DNA of 64,000 bases from JALUZX01 sp964561605 (GTDB lineage Bacteria; Planctomycetota; UBA1135; JALUZX01): positions 1 through 64,000 of the forward strand of contig CAZLQD010000046.1 of NCBI GenBank assembly GCA_964561605.1, written 5' to 3'. The notes under the pieces are model-generated. The model was not told where the DNA came from, ran no database searches, and saw nothing but the letters and a program-made list of their open reading frames with translations. Of the stretch, positions 33,533 to 42,905 are shown in pieces. A program made the translations under genes and the position numbers. The stretch's first letter is position 1, and every line of letters starts with the position of its first letter.

Positions 33533-36500
33533 TCAATACCCCAGGGTGAGGAGCAAACCGTTCGTGAAGTCCATCCCCCAAGGCCCCGAAGAGGAAGGAC
33601 CGGCCACGGCCTGGGCGGCGATCCGCACCCCCGCGAGGACCGGGTCGTTGGGAAGGGCCAGGTCCAGCAGGCCTCCCCGGCCTGGAAGGACACTGAAGAA
33701 GGATCCTCCCGAAAGATCCAGGAAGAGCCCCGCCCCCTTGCCGAGAGGAACGGGAGCCGCAGAAGGCTTCCCGAAGAGGACGAGACCGGTCCCGCCCGCG
33801 GGTATTCCCCGGAGAGCCAGCCGGGCCTTTCCTCCGAGAACCGGGTCCTCCCCCTCCAGGGAGGCCTTCCCCGAACACCATCCGATCCGCTCCACCGTGG
33901 CGCCTACGTCCCAGACCCAGGGCTCCATCCCGTGGGTCTCGTCGTCGGCGGAGAAGTAGAGGCATCCCCCGGCGAAGGCCAGGAAGTCCCCGGTGTTTCC
34001 GATCGGACAGAATGTATCTCCTCTCAGGATCCGCGTCCCGGCCCGGGTTCCGTCGGTAAGGAGGATTCCCGCATCGTCCATGCTCCCCCAGAGGGCGGCC
34101 GCCCTGCGGGATCCCACCTTCACCATCTTCCCCTTGGGCCAGGAACCCCTCTTCCCTTCCGCCAGGTCCGCGAGGAGGAAGGTTCCCCAGACCGTTCCGT
34201 CGGTGACCCAAGGTTCTAAACCGTGGATCCCGTCGTCGCCCCAGAAGAGGCCGACCTTCCCGTTCACCCGGAAGGCCGATGGGAACGGTCTATTGGAGAA
34301 GGTCGGCAGGATCACTCTCCTCGTTCCCGCCGCAGTTCCGTCGGTGGAGAAAAGGCCAAGGCGGCCCAGGGGTATGGAACGGCCGTCGTCCCCGAAGAAG
34401 AGGACCCGGTCCCCGACGTGGAAGGGCGAATAGAATCCGCCCGACTTGGTTCCAGGGGCCAGGTCTACCAGCTCCTTCGTGCCCGCCGGCGTGCCGTCGC
34501 TGATCCAGGGCTCCTTTCCGTGGAGGGATCCTTTTACGGCGGCCCGGAATAGGAGGCTCTTCCCAAGGAGGATTGGATCGGCGAGTTCGTCGAAATTCTT
34601 CCCCAGGAGGACCGTTCCCTTGCTCGTTCCGTCGGTCACCCAGAGACTCTTCACCACGGGGAATCCCGTCAGGGCGGCGAAGAAGACCTTGTCCCCAGCC
34701 GACAGGCCCCAGAGGATCGTGGAACTCCTGAATCCCGGCGTCAGGTCCTTCAGGACCCTCGTCCCCGCCGGCGTGCCGTCGGTGACCCAGGGCTCAGAGC
34801 CCTCCGTGGTCCTTCTTCCCAGGAAAAGGGCCCAGTCCTTCGTGGCTCCGAAGAACCCCCCGTAGAATAGGGTCTTCACGGATAAGAGGCTCGTACCCGC
34901 GGCCGTTCCGTTGGTAAGGAGGAACCTGCCCGCTGTGCCCGAAGAAGGGACGGCGAAGAGCGCTCCCCTTCCCAGGACGGTTCCCGCCCGGGGGGCGGAC
35001 CAGGTGAGGCCCGGCTTGAGCCGCCTGAGAGAGAGGGCATTCTTCCCGAAGGCCTGGGAGATCCAGAGGTTCACTCCGAAGGAAGGGTCATGGGCCAGGA
35101 AGAAGAGGCGGCCGTAGAATGCCAGGGGCTTGGAGGGGTCGGAACCGGGGGAGTTGAAACCCTTCCCGATGTCCGCCAGGAGCGTCGTGCCCGCCTTGGT
35201 TCCGTCGCTGATCCAGAGCTCCCGGCCCTGGGCCGGGCTCCGGGCCGCGAAGAGGATCTTCCCCGAGGCGACGGGAGTCAAGAAGTCGGGGGCCGCCCCC
35301 TGCTTGCCGGGGTAGATGTCCCGGACGAGCCCCGTTCCCCCCTTGGTCCCGTCGGTGACCCAGAGTTCCCCGCCCGTGGCGTTCGTGACCGCCCGGAAGA
35401 ATATCCTATTCCCCGCAACCACTGGGATTTCCCAGCCCGTGTTGGCGTTCCCCAGGGAAGCCACCTTCCTGGTCCCTGCCGGGGTTCCATCGGTCGTCCA
35501 GAGGGCCCATTGGAGGAAGGACCCGTCGTTGGAGGCGAAATAGACCCTGCCCCAGGCGGGGACGGGTGACTGATAGGCATGGCTGTTTTTCGGATTAGCG
35601 GTTTTCAGTTGCTGGAATCTCCCCTGGAGGGTGTCCAGGGCCCAGGCGCCCTCCATCCCGAAGACGATCCTGTTTCCCAGGGCCACAGGGGAGGTCCAGG
35701 AGGTGTTCTTCGGCATGGAGGCGACCTTCACGACCTTCAGGCCGTCGGTCTTCCAGACCGCCCACCCACGGGAGTCCCGGCCGGCGAAGTAGATCCACCC
35801 TCCGGCCTCCGCCAGCCCTTTCGCGATCGCATCCAGAGAAAGGGTGCCGGTGATCACCTTGGTTCCACCGGCGGTGCCGTCCGTCACCCAGAGCCCCTTG
35901 AAGGTGCTCCCACTTCCCAGCAGGAAGAAGACCTTTCCCCCCGCGACAGCCGCCTCCGCCCAGGTCGAGGTGAGCCCCTTGGCCAGGAGCTGGGGCTTCG
36001 AGGAAAGGCCGTCGTAACAATAGAAGTCGAAAGGAACGGAATTCAAGTTGCGCCGGGTGAAGAAGAAGAGCTTCCCCGCCGCCACCAGGGCGTCCAGAAA
36101 ATCGAACCCCACGTCTGCGGGCTTCCAGAGAAGGTAGGTCCCGGCCGGGGACCCGTCGGACCGGTAGATCCCGCAATCCTCGCCGGCCCTGTCCACGAAG
36201 AAATAGAGGTGTCCCCGGAAGGCCGTGATTCCCGGTTCATGACCGATCCCGAAGCCTCTTCCGGGCACCAGGTCCGCCACGAGCCGGACCATTCCCGGGT
36301 AGGGGAGGGCGGACCAGATCTCCCTCCCGTGGCGGCAGTCCCAGGCGGCGAAGTAGACCACTCCCCCGATCCGGGGAAAGGGAACGTTCTTTCCCGAAAA
36401 CAGGTTGGAGGAAACCAAGGTCCGGGGAAAAGGGTTGGAGGAAAGGGGCTCCCCCCTCCCGGGCATGATGTCGGAAAGCAGGCGGGGAGGAAGAGACTGG

Positions 36501-36562
36501 GCCCCGAGGAAGGCCGACCCCAGGAAGATCGCCGGAACCACGATTCTCAAGAAACGCTTCAT
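33533..36562 (-). CDS. Secreted ELWxxDGT-repeat protein (paralogue A)
   Basis: 1009 residues. Signal peptide MKRFLRIVVPAIFLGSAFLGAQ. About 15 repeats of 45-60 residues carry variants of GxELWxxDGTxxGT, such as ELWVTDGTKGGT, ELWISDGTKAGT and EPWVTDGTPAGT, predicting a large multi-bladed propeller. The last about 90 residues (LALRGIPAGGTGLVLFG...LALPNDPVLAGVRIAAQAV...TNGLLLTLGY) are a C-terminal domain common in secreted planctomycete proteins. The role is unknown, possibly surface-associated. The same-strand paralogue lies 15 bases upstream, so the two are co-transcribed. Confidence 0.85.
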   Translation of the reverse strand: MKRFLRIVVPAIFLGSAFLGAQSLPPRLLSDIMPGRGEPLSSNPFPRTLVSSNLFSGKNVPFPRIGGVVYFAAWDCRHGREIWSALPYPGMVRLVADLVPGRGFGIGHEPGITAFRGHLYFFVDRAGEDCGIYRSDGSPAGTYLLWKPADVGFDFLDALVAAGKLFFFTRRNLNSVPFDFYCYDGLSSKPQLLAKGLTSTWAEAAVAGGKVFFLLGSGSTFKGLWVTDGTAGGTKVITGTLSLDAIAKGLAEAGGWIYFAGRDSRGWAVWKTDGLKVVKVASMPKNTSWTSPVALGNRIVFGMEGAWALDTLQGRFQQLKTANPKNSHAYQSPVPAWGRVYFASNDGSFLQWALWTTDGTPAGTRKVASLGNANTGWEIPVVAGNRIFFRAVTNATGGELWVTDGTKGGTGLVRDIYPGKQGAAPDFLTPVASGKILFAARSPAQGRELWISDGTKAGTTLLADIGKGFNSPGSDPSKPLAFYGRLFFLAHDPSFGVNLWISQAFGKNALSLRRLKPGLTWSAPRAGTVLGRGALFAVPSSGTAGRFLLTNGTAAGTSLLSVKTLFYGGFFGATKDWALFLGRRTTEGSEPWVTDGTPAGTRVLKDLTPGFRSSTILWGLSAGDKVFFAALTGFPVVKSLWVTDGTSKGTVLLGKNFDELADPILLGKSLLFRAAVKGSLHGKEPWISDGTPAGTKELVDLAPGTKSGGFYSPFHVGDRVLFFGDDGRSIPLGRLGLFSTDGTAAGTRRVILPTFSNRPFPSAFRVNGKVGLFWGDDGIHGLEPWVTDGTVWGTFLLADLAEGKRGSWPKGKMVKVGSRRAAALWGSMDDAGILLTDGTRAGTRILRGDTFCPIGNTGDFLAFAGGCLYFSADDETHGMEPWVWDVGATVERIGWCSGKASLEGEDPVLGGKARLALRGIPAGGTGLVLFGKPSAAPVPLGKGAGLFLDLSGGSFFSVLPGRGGLLDLALPNDPVLAGVRIAAQAVAGPSSSGPWGMDFTNGLLLTLGY

Positions 36563-36577
36563 CGTTTTCTCCTTCCC

Positions 36578-39500
36578 TTATTTCCCGAGAGTCCAAAGAA
36601 CGGCGTTCGTCATATCCAACCCGAAGGGGGGCGACGAGACGGGGAAGACCGCCCCCTGTAGAAGGAGCCTGGCCCCCTGAAGGGCCGGCGAAGCGGGCAC
36701 GGTGAGGGAACCCGCGCCGGCAGGAGAAGCCCCGGCCCAGAGAATTCCCGCCGCCGGATCGAGGAGGAAGATTTGTCCGCCCCCAAGCGCAAGCGGAGTC
36801 CCGCCGGGCAGACCGAGAAGGAAGATCCCGATCGAGCCGGATCGGGCGACGCCCAGGATGCGGAAGGAGACCGGTTTTCCGAGCCTCGGAAGACCCGAGG
36901 AGAGCTCCGCCGGGCCGCAACTCTCCCCGACCTTCTCGGCCGAGACCCCGAGAGGGAGCACCCAGGGCTCCAACCCCGAGGACTTGAGTTCCGCCGAGAA
37001 GAAGAGCGACCCTCCCCAGAATTCCGCCCTGGAGCTGAGGCGCTCCCATCCCATCCTAGAAAAGGAGGCGATGGGGCCCGTGCCGGCTGCCGTCCCGTCG
37101 GTCCGCCAGAAGACAGGAAGGGCCTTCGGGCCCATCGTCCCGGGAACGCAGAAGACCGCCTTTCCGCACCCGGCGCCCCAGGCGCCGACGGTGGAGTATA
37201 CCGGCCATCCTCCCCCGCCGACGCTCTTCAAGAGCCTCGTTCCGCGGGCCGTCCCGTCGGTGATCCAGGGCCCCAGGCAGGCTCCACCCTGGAGGGGCCA
37301 GAAGAGGACCTTTCCGTTCCCCAGGGGGAGGCCGTAGACCACCCCCCTCCAGGGCCGGAAGATGGGGAGGAGTCCTTCGAAAAGGAAGGAACCCATTCGC
37401 TTCGTCCCAGCCGGCGTCCCGTCGGTGGAGTAGAGCCCGTACTTCCCGGGGGGCAGGCTCCCGTCGGTGGCCAGGAAGAAGACCCGGTCCCCGACACGGA
37501 AGGGGTTCAGGAACCGGCCGTCACCGGTCCCGGGGTAGATGTCCGCCAGGAGCTTCGTCCCAGCCGGCGTGCCGTCGGTGACCCAGGGCTCCATGCCCGA
37601 GAGAGAACCCCCGGCCTTCCCCTCGAAGAGAACCTTGCCCCCGAGGCGGACGATCCCCGAGGCATAGGTGAGCCTGGAGGAGAGGATCCTCGTTCCCGCC
37701 CGGGTGCCGTCGGTGATCCAAAGCCTGGAAATCGACGTTCCCAGCCTGGAGATGAAGACCGCCGACCGGCCCAGGGATACGGCTTCTCCGAAATACCCTC
37801 CCGTTCTTCCCGGGACGGTGTCCGCCAGGAGCTTCGTTCCAGAGGCCGTCCCGTCGGTCACCCAGGGCTCGTCTCCCTCCTTGCTGGTCCGGCAGGAAAG
37901 CAGGATCTTGTCCCCGAAGGAAGCTATAGGCCGGATATTGAGCATCCAGTTCATCGGTCCCTGGAAGAAGCGGACCGTTCCCTTCGCCGTCCCGTCGCTC
38001 TTCCAGAGGCTCTCGGAGTCTCCCCGGAAGAAGACCCCGAAGGGTCCGAGGAAGAATGGAGAGGGAGAACCGAACAGCCGGGGAAGGAACAACTTGGTCC
38101 CCCCCGGCGTCCCGTCGGTGGTCCAGACCTGGTAGCCCCCCGGTCCGCTCCCGGTATAAGCCCAGAACCAGGCCTTTCCCAGGGCCCCCGTGAAACCGAA
38201 GGGACTGGAGCCCAAGGTGCGGTTCAGCGGGTTGATCTCCTTCAGGAGGCCCGTCCCCTTGGCGGTGCCGTCACTCTTCCAGAGCTCCGTTCCCGAAACG
38301 GGATCCGAGCCGGCCAGGAGGATTCCTCCCCCCAGCGGGGTGAGATACTGGGGCACGATCGGGCTCTTCCTGGAAAGGGCCTTGTCCAGGCAAAGGGTCC
38401 CCGCCTTGGTGCCGTCGGTCCGCCAGAGAGAAAGCCAGTTGGGATTCCCGGAATCCGCCGGAGCCTGGAAAAAGATGTATTGCGACGCCGGAGCGGGATC
38501 GAACCAGGCGAAGGCCGGAAAGACCCCCTCGGGCACGGCCTTTCCCGTCCCGGCCGGGGTTCCGTCGGTATACCAAAGGCTCGACCTGTGGGAGGGGTCG
38601 CTCGTGTCCCAGCCGCTGAACCAGACCTTGCCCTTCCAGAGGACCGGCCGGACGAATCCCATCCTGTTGTCCCGCGTCACCTGCTTCAGGAGGACGACCT
38701 TCTTCGTCTTCGTATCGAAGACGAAGGGATTGTCGCCCCCGAAATTCCCGGCCTTGGAACCGAAGACGACCTTGGACCCCAACAGGACCGGGTAGGACCA
38801 GGGTCTTCCCGGGAAAGGGAGAAGGCGGATCATGACGGCCTTGCCGCCTCCCGTCTCCCATATGGCCCACCCCTTGGATCCTCTTGCGCAGAACCAGGCC
38901 TTCCCCCCGGCCGCCACGGGACGGGAGCATTCCCCCGAAGCGACGCCCGGCAGATCCCGGATCATGACAGTGCCCCGGCTCGTTCCGTCCGTCACCCAGG
39001 CCTCGGCGCCGGCGGCGCTCGTCACGCCCCTGAAGACGATATATTTTCCGGCCGGAACAGGCTCCTTCCATGCCAAGGCGAAACCGCCCTTCACGAGGAC
39101 GGGCGCCTTTCCTCCTCCATCATACCTGTAAAGGGCAAATGGGCCGCTGGACGAATTGCGGGCGAAGAAATAGAGGCTCTTCCCCATGACCACGGGAGAG
39201 TAGAACCCTCCCCCCTCGGGGCCGGGGAAGGTGTCGGCGACCATCCCGGTGCCGGCGGTGGTCCCGTCGGAGGCCCAGAACTCCCATCCCGCCGCCTTGG
39301 TCCAGGCGGAGAAGCAGGCCTTCCCCCGGAAGGCGCAGAAGTTCCACGGGGACGAGCCGTAATTCCCCGGGGCTATATCGAGGACCAGCCTGGTGCCTCC
39401 CCGGGTGCCGTCCGAAACCCAGAGCTCCTTCCCGTGGACCCCGTCGTCGGCCTGGAAGAAGGCTTGATTTCCGGAGACCAGGAACCTATTCCCCAGGTGA

Positions 39501-39664
39501 AGGGCCCGGGGGTCGTACGTGTAGGCGGCGGGATTGGAGGAGCTCCCTCCCGCGAGGGTCTTGTTGAGATCCCCGAGCATCACAGGTGACTGCGCACCGC
39601 AAATACCCGCAGGGAAGAGAAAGAAGGTGAGGAGAAAAGAGAACTTCCCGGAAAAAACCCTCAT
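36578..39664 (-). CDS. Secreted ELWxxDGT-repeat protein (paralogue B)
   Basis: 1028 residues from ATG at 39664 with AGGAGAG upstream; residues 1-24 are the signal peptide. It has the same architecture as the downstream paralogue: about 16 ELWxxDGT-type repeats (KELWVSDGT, EAWVTDGTS, ELWKSDGT, EPWVTDGT) and the same C-terminal domain ending TNAVLWTLGK. The two proteins diverge strongly between the DGT motifs, so the duplication is old. It is the first gene of the two-gene unit; no other gene sits in the 164 bp before it. Confidence 0.86.
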   Translation of the reverse strand: MRVFSGKFSFLLTFFLFPAGICGAQSPVMLGDLNKTLAGGSSSNPAAYTYDPRALHLGNRFLVSGNQAFFQADDGVHGKELWVSDGTRGGTRLVLDIAPGNYGSSPWNFCAFRGKACFSAWTKAAGWEFWASDGTTAGTGMVADTFPGPEGGGFYSPVVMGKSLYFFARNSSSGPFALYRYDGGGKAPVLVKGGFALAWKEPVPAGKYIVFRGVTSAAGAEAWVTDGTSRGTVMIRDLPGVASGECSRPVAAGGKAWFCARGSKGWAIWETGGGKAVMIRLLPFPGRPWSYPVLLGSKVVFGSKAGNFGGDNPFVFDTKTKKVVLLKQVTRDNRMGFVRPVLWKGKVWFSGWDTSDPSHRSSLWYTDGTPAGTGKAVPEGVFPAFAWFDPAPASQYIFFQAPADSGNPNWLSLWRTDGTKAGTLCLDKALSRKSPIVPQYLTPLGGGILLAGSDPVSGTELWKSDGTAKGTGLLKEINPLNRTLGSSPFGFTGALGKAWFWAYTGSGPGGYQVWTTDGTPGGTKLFLPRLFGSPSPFFLGPFGVFFRGDSESLWKSDGTAKGTVRFFQGPMNWMLNIRPIASFGDKILLSCRTSKEGDEPWVTDGTASGTKLLADTVPGRTGGYFGEAVSLGRSAVFISRLGTSISRLWITDGTRAGTRILSSRLTYASGIVRLGGKVLFEGKAGGSLSGMEPWVTDGTPAGTKLLADIYPGTGDGRFLNPFRVGDRVFFLATDGSLPPGKYGLYSTDGTPAGTKRMGSFLFEGLLPIFRPWRGVVYGLPLGNGKVLFWPLQGGACLGPWITDGTARGTRLLKSVGGGGWPVYSTVGAWGAGCGKAVFCVPGTMGPKALPVFWRTDGTAAGTGPIASFSRMGWERLSSRAEFWGGSLFFSAELKSSGLEPWVLPLGVSAEKVGESCGPAELSSGLPRLGKPVSFRILGVARSGSIGIFLLGLPGGTPLALGGGQIFLLDPAAGILWAGASPAGAGSLTVPASPALQGARLLLQGAVFPVSSPPFGLDMTNAVLWTLGK

Positions 39665-39828
39665 CAGAACACTCTCCTTTCGCCGATCTCCGCCCCCCAT
39701 TTCAGGCGGGCCGTCATCTCGAGGGGACGAAGGCCCCCGTCTTCCCGGCGGGCCCCCGGGCTTCCCCGTTCCAGGAAGCTTCCAAAATACCAGCCCGGGA
39801 GGCGAAGGGCCATCCCCCCCGGCCCGAA

Positions 39829-40806
39829 CTAGGAAGAGGCCAGCATGAGCCGGGCCAGGCCGATGGCGTTCACAGCCGTTCCCCGGACGAGCTGGTCGGC
39901 GGCAACCCAGAAGAGGAGTCCCGGGTCCATGGCCCGGGAAAGGCGGATTCTCCCGATCCAGACCTCTTCCGTGCCGAGAATCTGGTCCGGAGTCGGGGAT
40001 CCTTCGTCCTTCCAGACCTCCACGCCCGGCACGGATTCGAAGGCCTCCGCGGCCCCTTCCCGGGTCACCGGCTCTCTGAGCCGGCAGGCCACGCTCAGGC
40101 AGTGGCCCCGCTCCACCGGCACCCTGACGCAGGTGGCCTCCACCACCAGGTCCTCCTTGCCGAGGAGATCGGGAACCTGGAAGGCCAGGTCCGCCTCCTC
40201 CCGGCTCCTGCCTGGGAGACTCGAGGAGCCGCCCACCCAGGGAAGGACATTCCCGGCGATCCGCCCTCCCAGGACCGGAACGGCCTTCTTCCCCGCCCCT
40301 TCCCGCCGGAGTTGCTCCAAGGCGGCCTTTCCCGCCCCGGAAACGGCCTGGAAGGTGGTCACCACAACGCCCCGGAGCCCCAGGGAGCGGTGGAGTCCTG
40401 CAAGGGAGAGGGCCAGGATGACGCTCGTGCAGTTGGGGCTCCGCACCACTCCTTCCGCCTCGGCCAGGGCCGAGGGGTTCAGTTCGGGGACCACCAAGGG
40501 GCCTTCCTGGAAGGCTCCCGAGAGGTCCACCACCTTGGCCCCCGAATCCAGGGCGTGCCCCCCCACGTCCCGGGCGGCCCTTGGAGGGAGGCAGAGGAAG
40601 ACCAGGTCCACCCCCTCCAGGGCGGACTCGAAGGGCTCCACGGGGATCCTCTCCCCCCTCCAGGGGAGGGAATCCACTTCCCGCATCTTCCCCCTTCCCA
40701 GGGCTCGAATACGCTCGACGGGAAAGGCCTCGTCCTTCTCCAGGCGGGAGAGGATCTCCCTGCCGGCGAGCCCCCTGGCACCCGCGACGGCGATGGTGTA
40801 GCTCAT
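39829..40806 (-). CDS. asd: Aspartate-semialdehyde dehydrogenase
   Basis: 325 residues. It reduces aspartyl phosphate to aspartate semialdehyde for lysine/diaminopimelate, threonine and methionine synthesis. It has the NADP-binding start AVAGARGLAGREILSRL, the catalytic Cys126 in RSPNCTS, QAVSGAGKAALEQL, and an active-site His in VERGHCLSV near 233. Length and order fit; similarity to the N-acetyl-gamma-glutamyl-phosphate reductase ArgC exists, but the SPNC context and substrate-loop pattern favour Asd. One base separates it from the acetyltransferase gene. Confidence 0.88.
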   Translation of the reverse strand: MSYTIAVAGARGLAGREILSRLEKDEAFPVERIRALGRGKMREVDSLPWRGERIPVEPFESALEGVDLVFLCLPPRAARDVGGHALDSGAKVVDLSGAFQEGPLVVPELNPSALAEAEGVVRSPNCTSVILALSLAGLHRSLGLRGVVVTTFQAVSGAGKAALEQLRREGAGKKAVPVLGGRIAGNVLPWVGGSSSLPGRSREEADLAFQVPDLLGKEDLVVEATCVRVPVERGHCLSVACRLREPVTREGAAEAFESVPGVEVWKDEGSPTPDQILGTEEVWIGRIRLSRAMDPGLLFWVAADQLVRGTAVNAIGLARLMLASS

Positions 40807-40807
40807 C

Positions 40808-41278
40808 TCAGTCGCCCTCCCACATCTTCTCGTAGATCGAGTAGTCCGCCGCCCTCCAGCCGGTCCGCTCGTAGACCTTCCTGGCGCGGTCGTTCACGCC
40901 GGCCACGTAGAGCCGGATTCCGCATACGTCGCCGGCCTTCTCCGCCAGGACCTCGACCTCTTCCTGGAGGGCGCGGAAGACTCCTCTTCCCCGAAAGGAC
41001 GGCCTGGTATACACGCTTTGGATCCACCAGATCCAGGCGGCCCGCCAGTCGCTCCACTCGTAGGTGACGAAAAGCTGGCCGGCGAGCCCCTCCTCCGCCC
41101 GTGCCACCAGGTAGAAACCCTTGGCCGGATCCTCCAGCAGGGCCCCCACTCCCCGCTCCACCACTTCGCGGGAGAGGATCTTCCCCTCGCTCTCCCTGGC
41201 CATCTCGAGGGTCATCTCCACCAGGGCCGGGAAATCGCCCTTCTCCCCCCTGCGGACTCTGATACCTCCGTTGTTCAT
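40808..41278 (-). CDS. GNAT-family N-acetyltransferase
   Basis: 156 residues from ATG at 41278. It has the GNAT order: IRVRRGEKGDFPALVEMTLEMA, WIQSVYTRPSFRGRGVFRALQEE (acetyl-CoA-binding R/QxxGxG/A-type loop, here RGRGVF) and the C-terminal RLYVAGVNDRARKVYERTGWR. The substrate is unknown. It is co-transcribed with asd. A longer in-frame start at 41470 crosses an inverted repeat and is rejected. Confidence 0.85.
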   Translation of the reverse strand: MNNGGIRVRRGEKGDFPALVEMTLEMARESEGKILSREVVERGVGALLEDPAKGFYLVARAEEGLAGQLFVTYEWSDWRAAWIWWIQSVYTRPSFRGRGVFRALQEEVEVLAEKAGDVCGIRLYVAGVNDRARKVYERTGWRAADYSIYEKMWEGD

Positions 41279-41378
41279 CTCGACACCGACCTCGCCTCCA
41301 TCTGGAATCCCCCTCCTCCAGCGGTCCCGGAGGAGGAAGGGAGTGGATGCCCCTGGGAGCCCGCCGGCGGGAGGCGGA

Positions 41379-41407
41379 TGCAACCCATTGTAAAACAGGA
41401 GGTTGCA
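41379..41407. promoter_or_regulatory. Inverted repeat overlapping a possible -10 box, upstream of GNAT-asd
   Basis: TGCAACC (41379-41385) and GGTTGCA (41401-41407) are perfect 7-bp arms. On the minus strand TACAAT between the arms looks like a -10 box, but no clear -35 is seen. It may be an operator for the two-gene unit. Confidence 0.3.
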
Positions 41408-41555
41408 AACACCGTCGAAAAAAACCGGAGGCCCGGTGGGAAGTGTAGCAGAACCGGCAGTTCCCGTCATTCACGGAAGGAACGGAAAGAGCGGGAAAGA
41501 ACCCCGGGAAAGAGAGGGCCGGGAGAAACGACCTCCCACCAGGCCCCGGCCGGGT

Positions 41556-42398
41556 CTAGCGGTCCAGCCGCATCCTGAGGTCCTCGTTCCCCGGGAAGCG
41601 CTCCAGGCCCCTCCTCCAGATCCGCCGCGCTTCTTCCAGGTCCCCATCCTCCCTGTATATATCCCCCAAAAGGATATATGCCCGCGAGAAGGCCGGCCTG
41701 GGAGTCTTCTCCTCCTGCCAGTGCAGGAGGTCCTCCAGCCGGGCCCGGCCGTCCTCCCTCCTTCCCTCGGAGGCCCGGGGCCCGGCCAGCAGGGCGGCCC
41801 GGCCGAACCGGGCCTCCCAGTTCTCGGGGGTCCGGTCCAGGACCCTCTCGAAGGCCCTCTCGGCCTTGTCCGCCCACTCCTCCCGGCCCGGTCCGCCGGG
41901 GAGGGCGCCGCACAACCTCCCCGCTCCCTCGGCGAAAAGGAGGAGAAGCCGGAAGTCGTCGGGGTTCTCTTCGGCCATCCCTTCGAGGGCCCGGACCACC
42001 TCCCCGAGGAGCCCCCGCCTCTCCAGGTCTTCCCAGACCGCCCTTCGTTGCAGGAAGGACAACCCCTTGGCCGTAACCCTGGCAAGGGCCGCCTCGAGAA
42101 GGGGATCCGGTCTCCCGGCGGAGAATCGCACCTTCCCCTCCCCTTCCCCCGGGCCCGGCCCCCCCGGGTTCCTACCACCGGGGGAAGAGGAAGGACCGGG
42201 AGCCCCCTGCAAGGGCTCCGGCCGTGCTGCTGGAGGGGAAGAGCCCTTCGATTGGGTAGGAGCCCCGGGTTCCGGGGCCCTCCCCCCCTCCACCCCGGGG
42301 AGCCCTGCCAGGGGGGGCGGGGCGGAACGACGGAAGAGCAGGAACCACCCCAGACCGAGGGCGAGGCAAACCAACAGGCCGGCCGGGATCCATCTCAT
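41556..42398 (-). CDS. Membrane-anchored TPR-like protein
   Basis: 280 residues from ATG at 42398, which lacks a clear ribosome site; a TTG at 42407 is possible. Residues 5-25 are one membrane helix (PAGLLVCLALGLGWFLLF). Residues 28-95 are Pro/Gly/Ser-rich and disordered. Residues 120-280 are helical repeats with TPR spacing, ending with RAYILLGDIYREDGDLEEARRIWRRGLERFPGNEDL. It is probably a periplasmic scaffold; function unknown. It starts 60 bp after argR on the same strand and may be read through from the arginine operon. Confidence 0.72.
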   Translation of the reverse strand: MRWIPAGLLVCLALGLGWFLLFRRSAPPPLAGLPGVEGGRAPEPGAPTQSKGSSPPAARPEPLQGAPGPSSSPGGRNPGGPGPGEGEGKVRFSAGRPDPLLEAALARVTAKGLSFLQRRAVWEDLERRGLLGEVVRALEGMAEENPDDFRLLLLFAEGAGRLCGALPGGPGREEWADKAERAFERVLDRTPENWEARFGRAALLAGPRASEGRREDGRARLEDLLHWQEEKTPRPAFSRAYILLGDIYREDGDLEEARRIWRRGLERFPGNEDLRMRLDR

Positions 42399-42458
42399 GG
42401 AGGACAAGGTTCCCAGGGCGCTCCCTCCTCGTCCAGGCCTGCCAGGGATTCCCCCGGC

Positions 42459-42905
42459 CTAGGCTTCCTTGCCCAGCTTCCGGAGGGCCTTCTCCAGGCG
42501 GGCCAGGTCGGAGGGCCTCTCCACGGCGGCGAAGACCGTATCGTCCCCCGCCACCGTGCCGGCCAGGCCGGGAGGAGCGAGCTTGTCCAGGGCCAGGCCC
42601 ACGCCCGGCGCCTCGCCGGGGGGAGTGATGAGAATGAGAAGGTTCGGCTCCGAACGGCGGATCTCCAGGAGGTTCTTCCCGATCCGTTCCTCCAGGGGGT
42701 TCTCCCTGGGCGCCGCCCTCCTGGGAAGGACGTAGAAGCCGTCCACCTTCACCAGCCCAAGGGCCTTGATGTCCCGGGACACCGAGGCCTGGCTCACGGA
42801 GAAGCCCTCTCTCTCCAGGGCCCGGGTCAGTTCCTCCTGGGTCCGGATGTTACCCGAGGCTACCAGGGAGAGGATCACCTCCCGTCTCTTCCGCGTAGAT
42901 CTCAA
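42459..42905 (-). CDS. argR: Arginine repressor ArgR
   Basis: 148 residues from a TTG start that overlaps the argH stop as TTGA. The winged-helix DNA-binding half reads KRREVILSLVASGNIRTQEELTRAL and VSQASVSRDIKALGLVKV; the C-terminal arginine-binding, hexamer-forming half has GTVAGDDTVFAAVE, the arginine-site Asp pair. Placement as last gene of the arginine operon suggests direct feedback on its own transcription through a box near 47350. The region upstream in the same frame is a shadow of argH. Confidence 0.9.
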   Translation of the reverse strand: MRSTRKRREVILSLVASGNIRTQEELTRALEREGFSVSQASVSRDIKALGLVKVDGFYVLPRRAAPRENPLEERIGKNLLEIRRSEPNLLILITPPGEAPGVGLALDKLAPPGLAGTVAGDDTVFAAVERPSDLARLEKALRKLGKEA

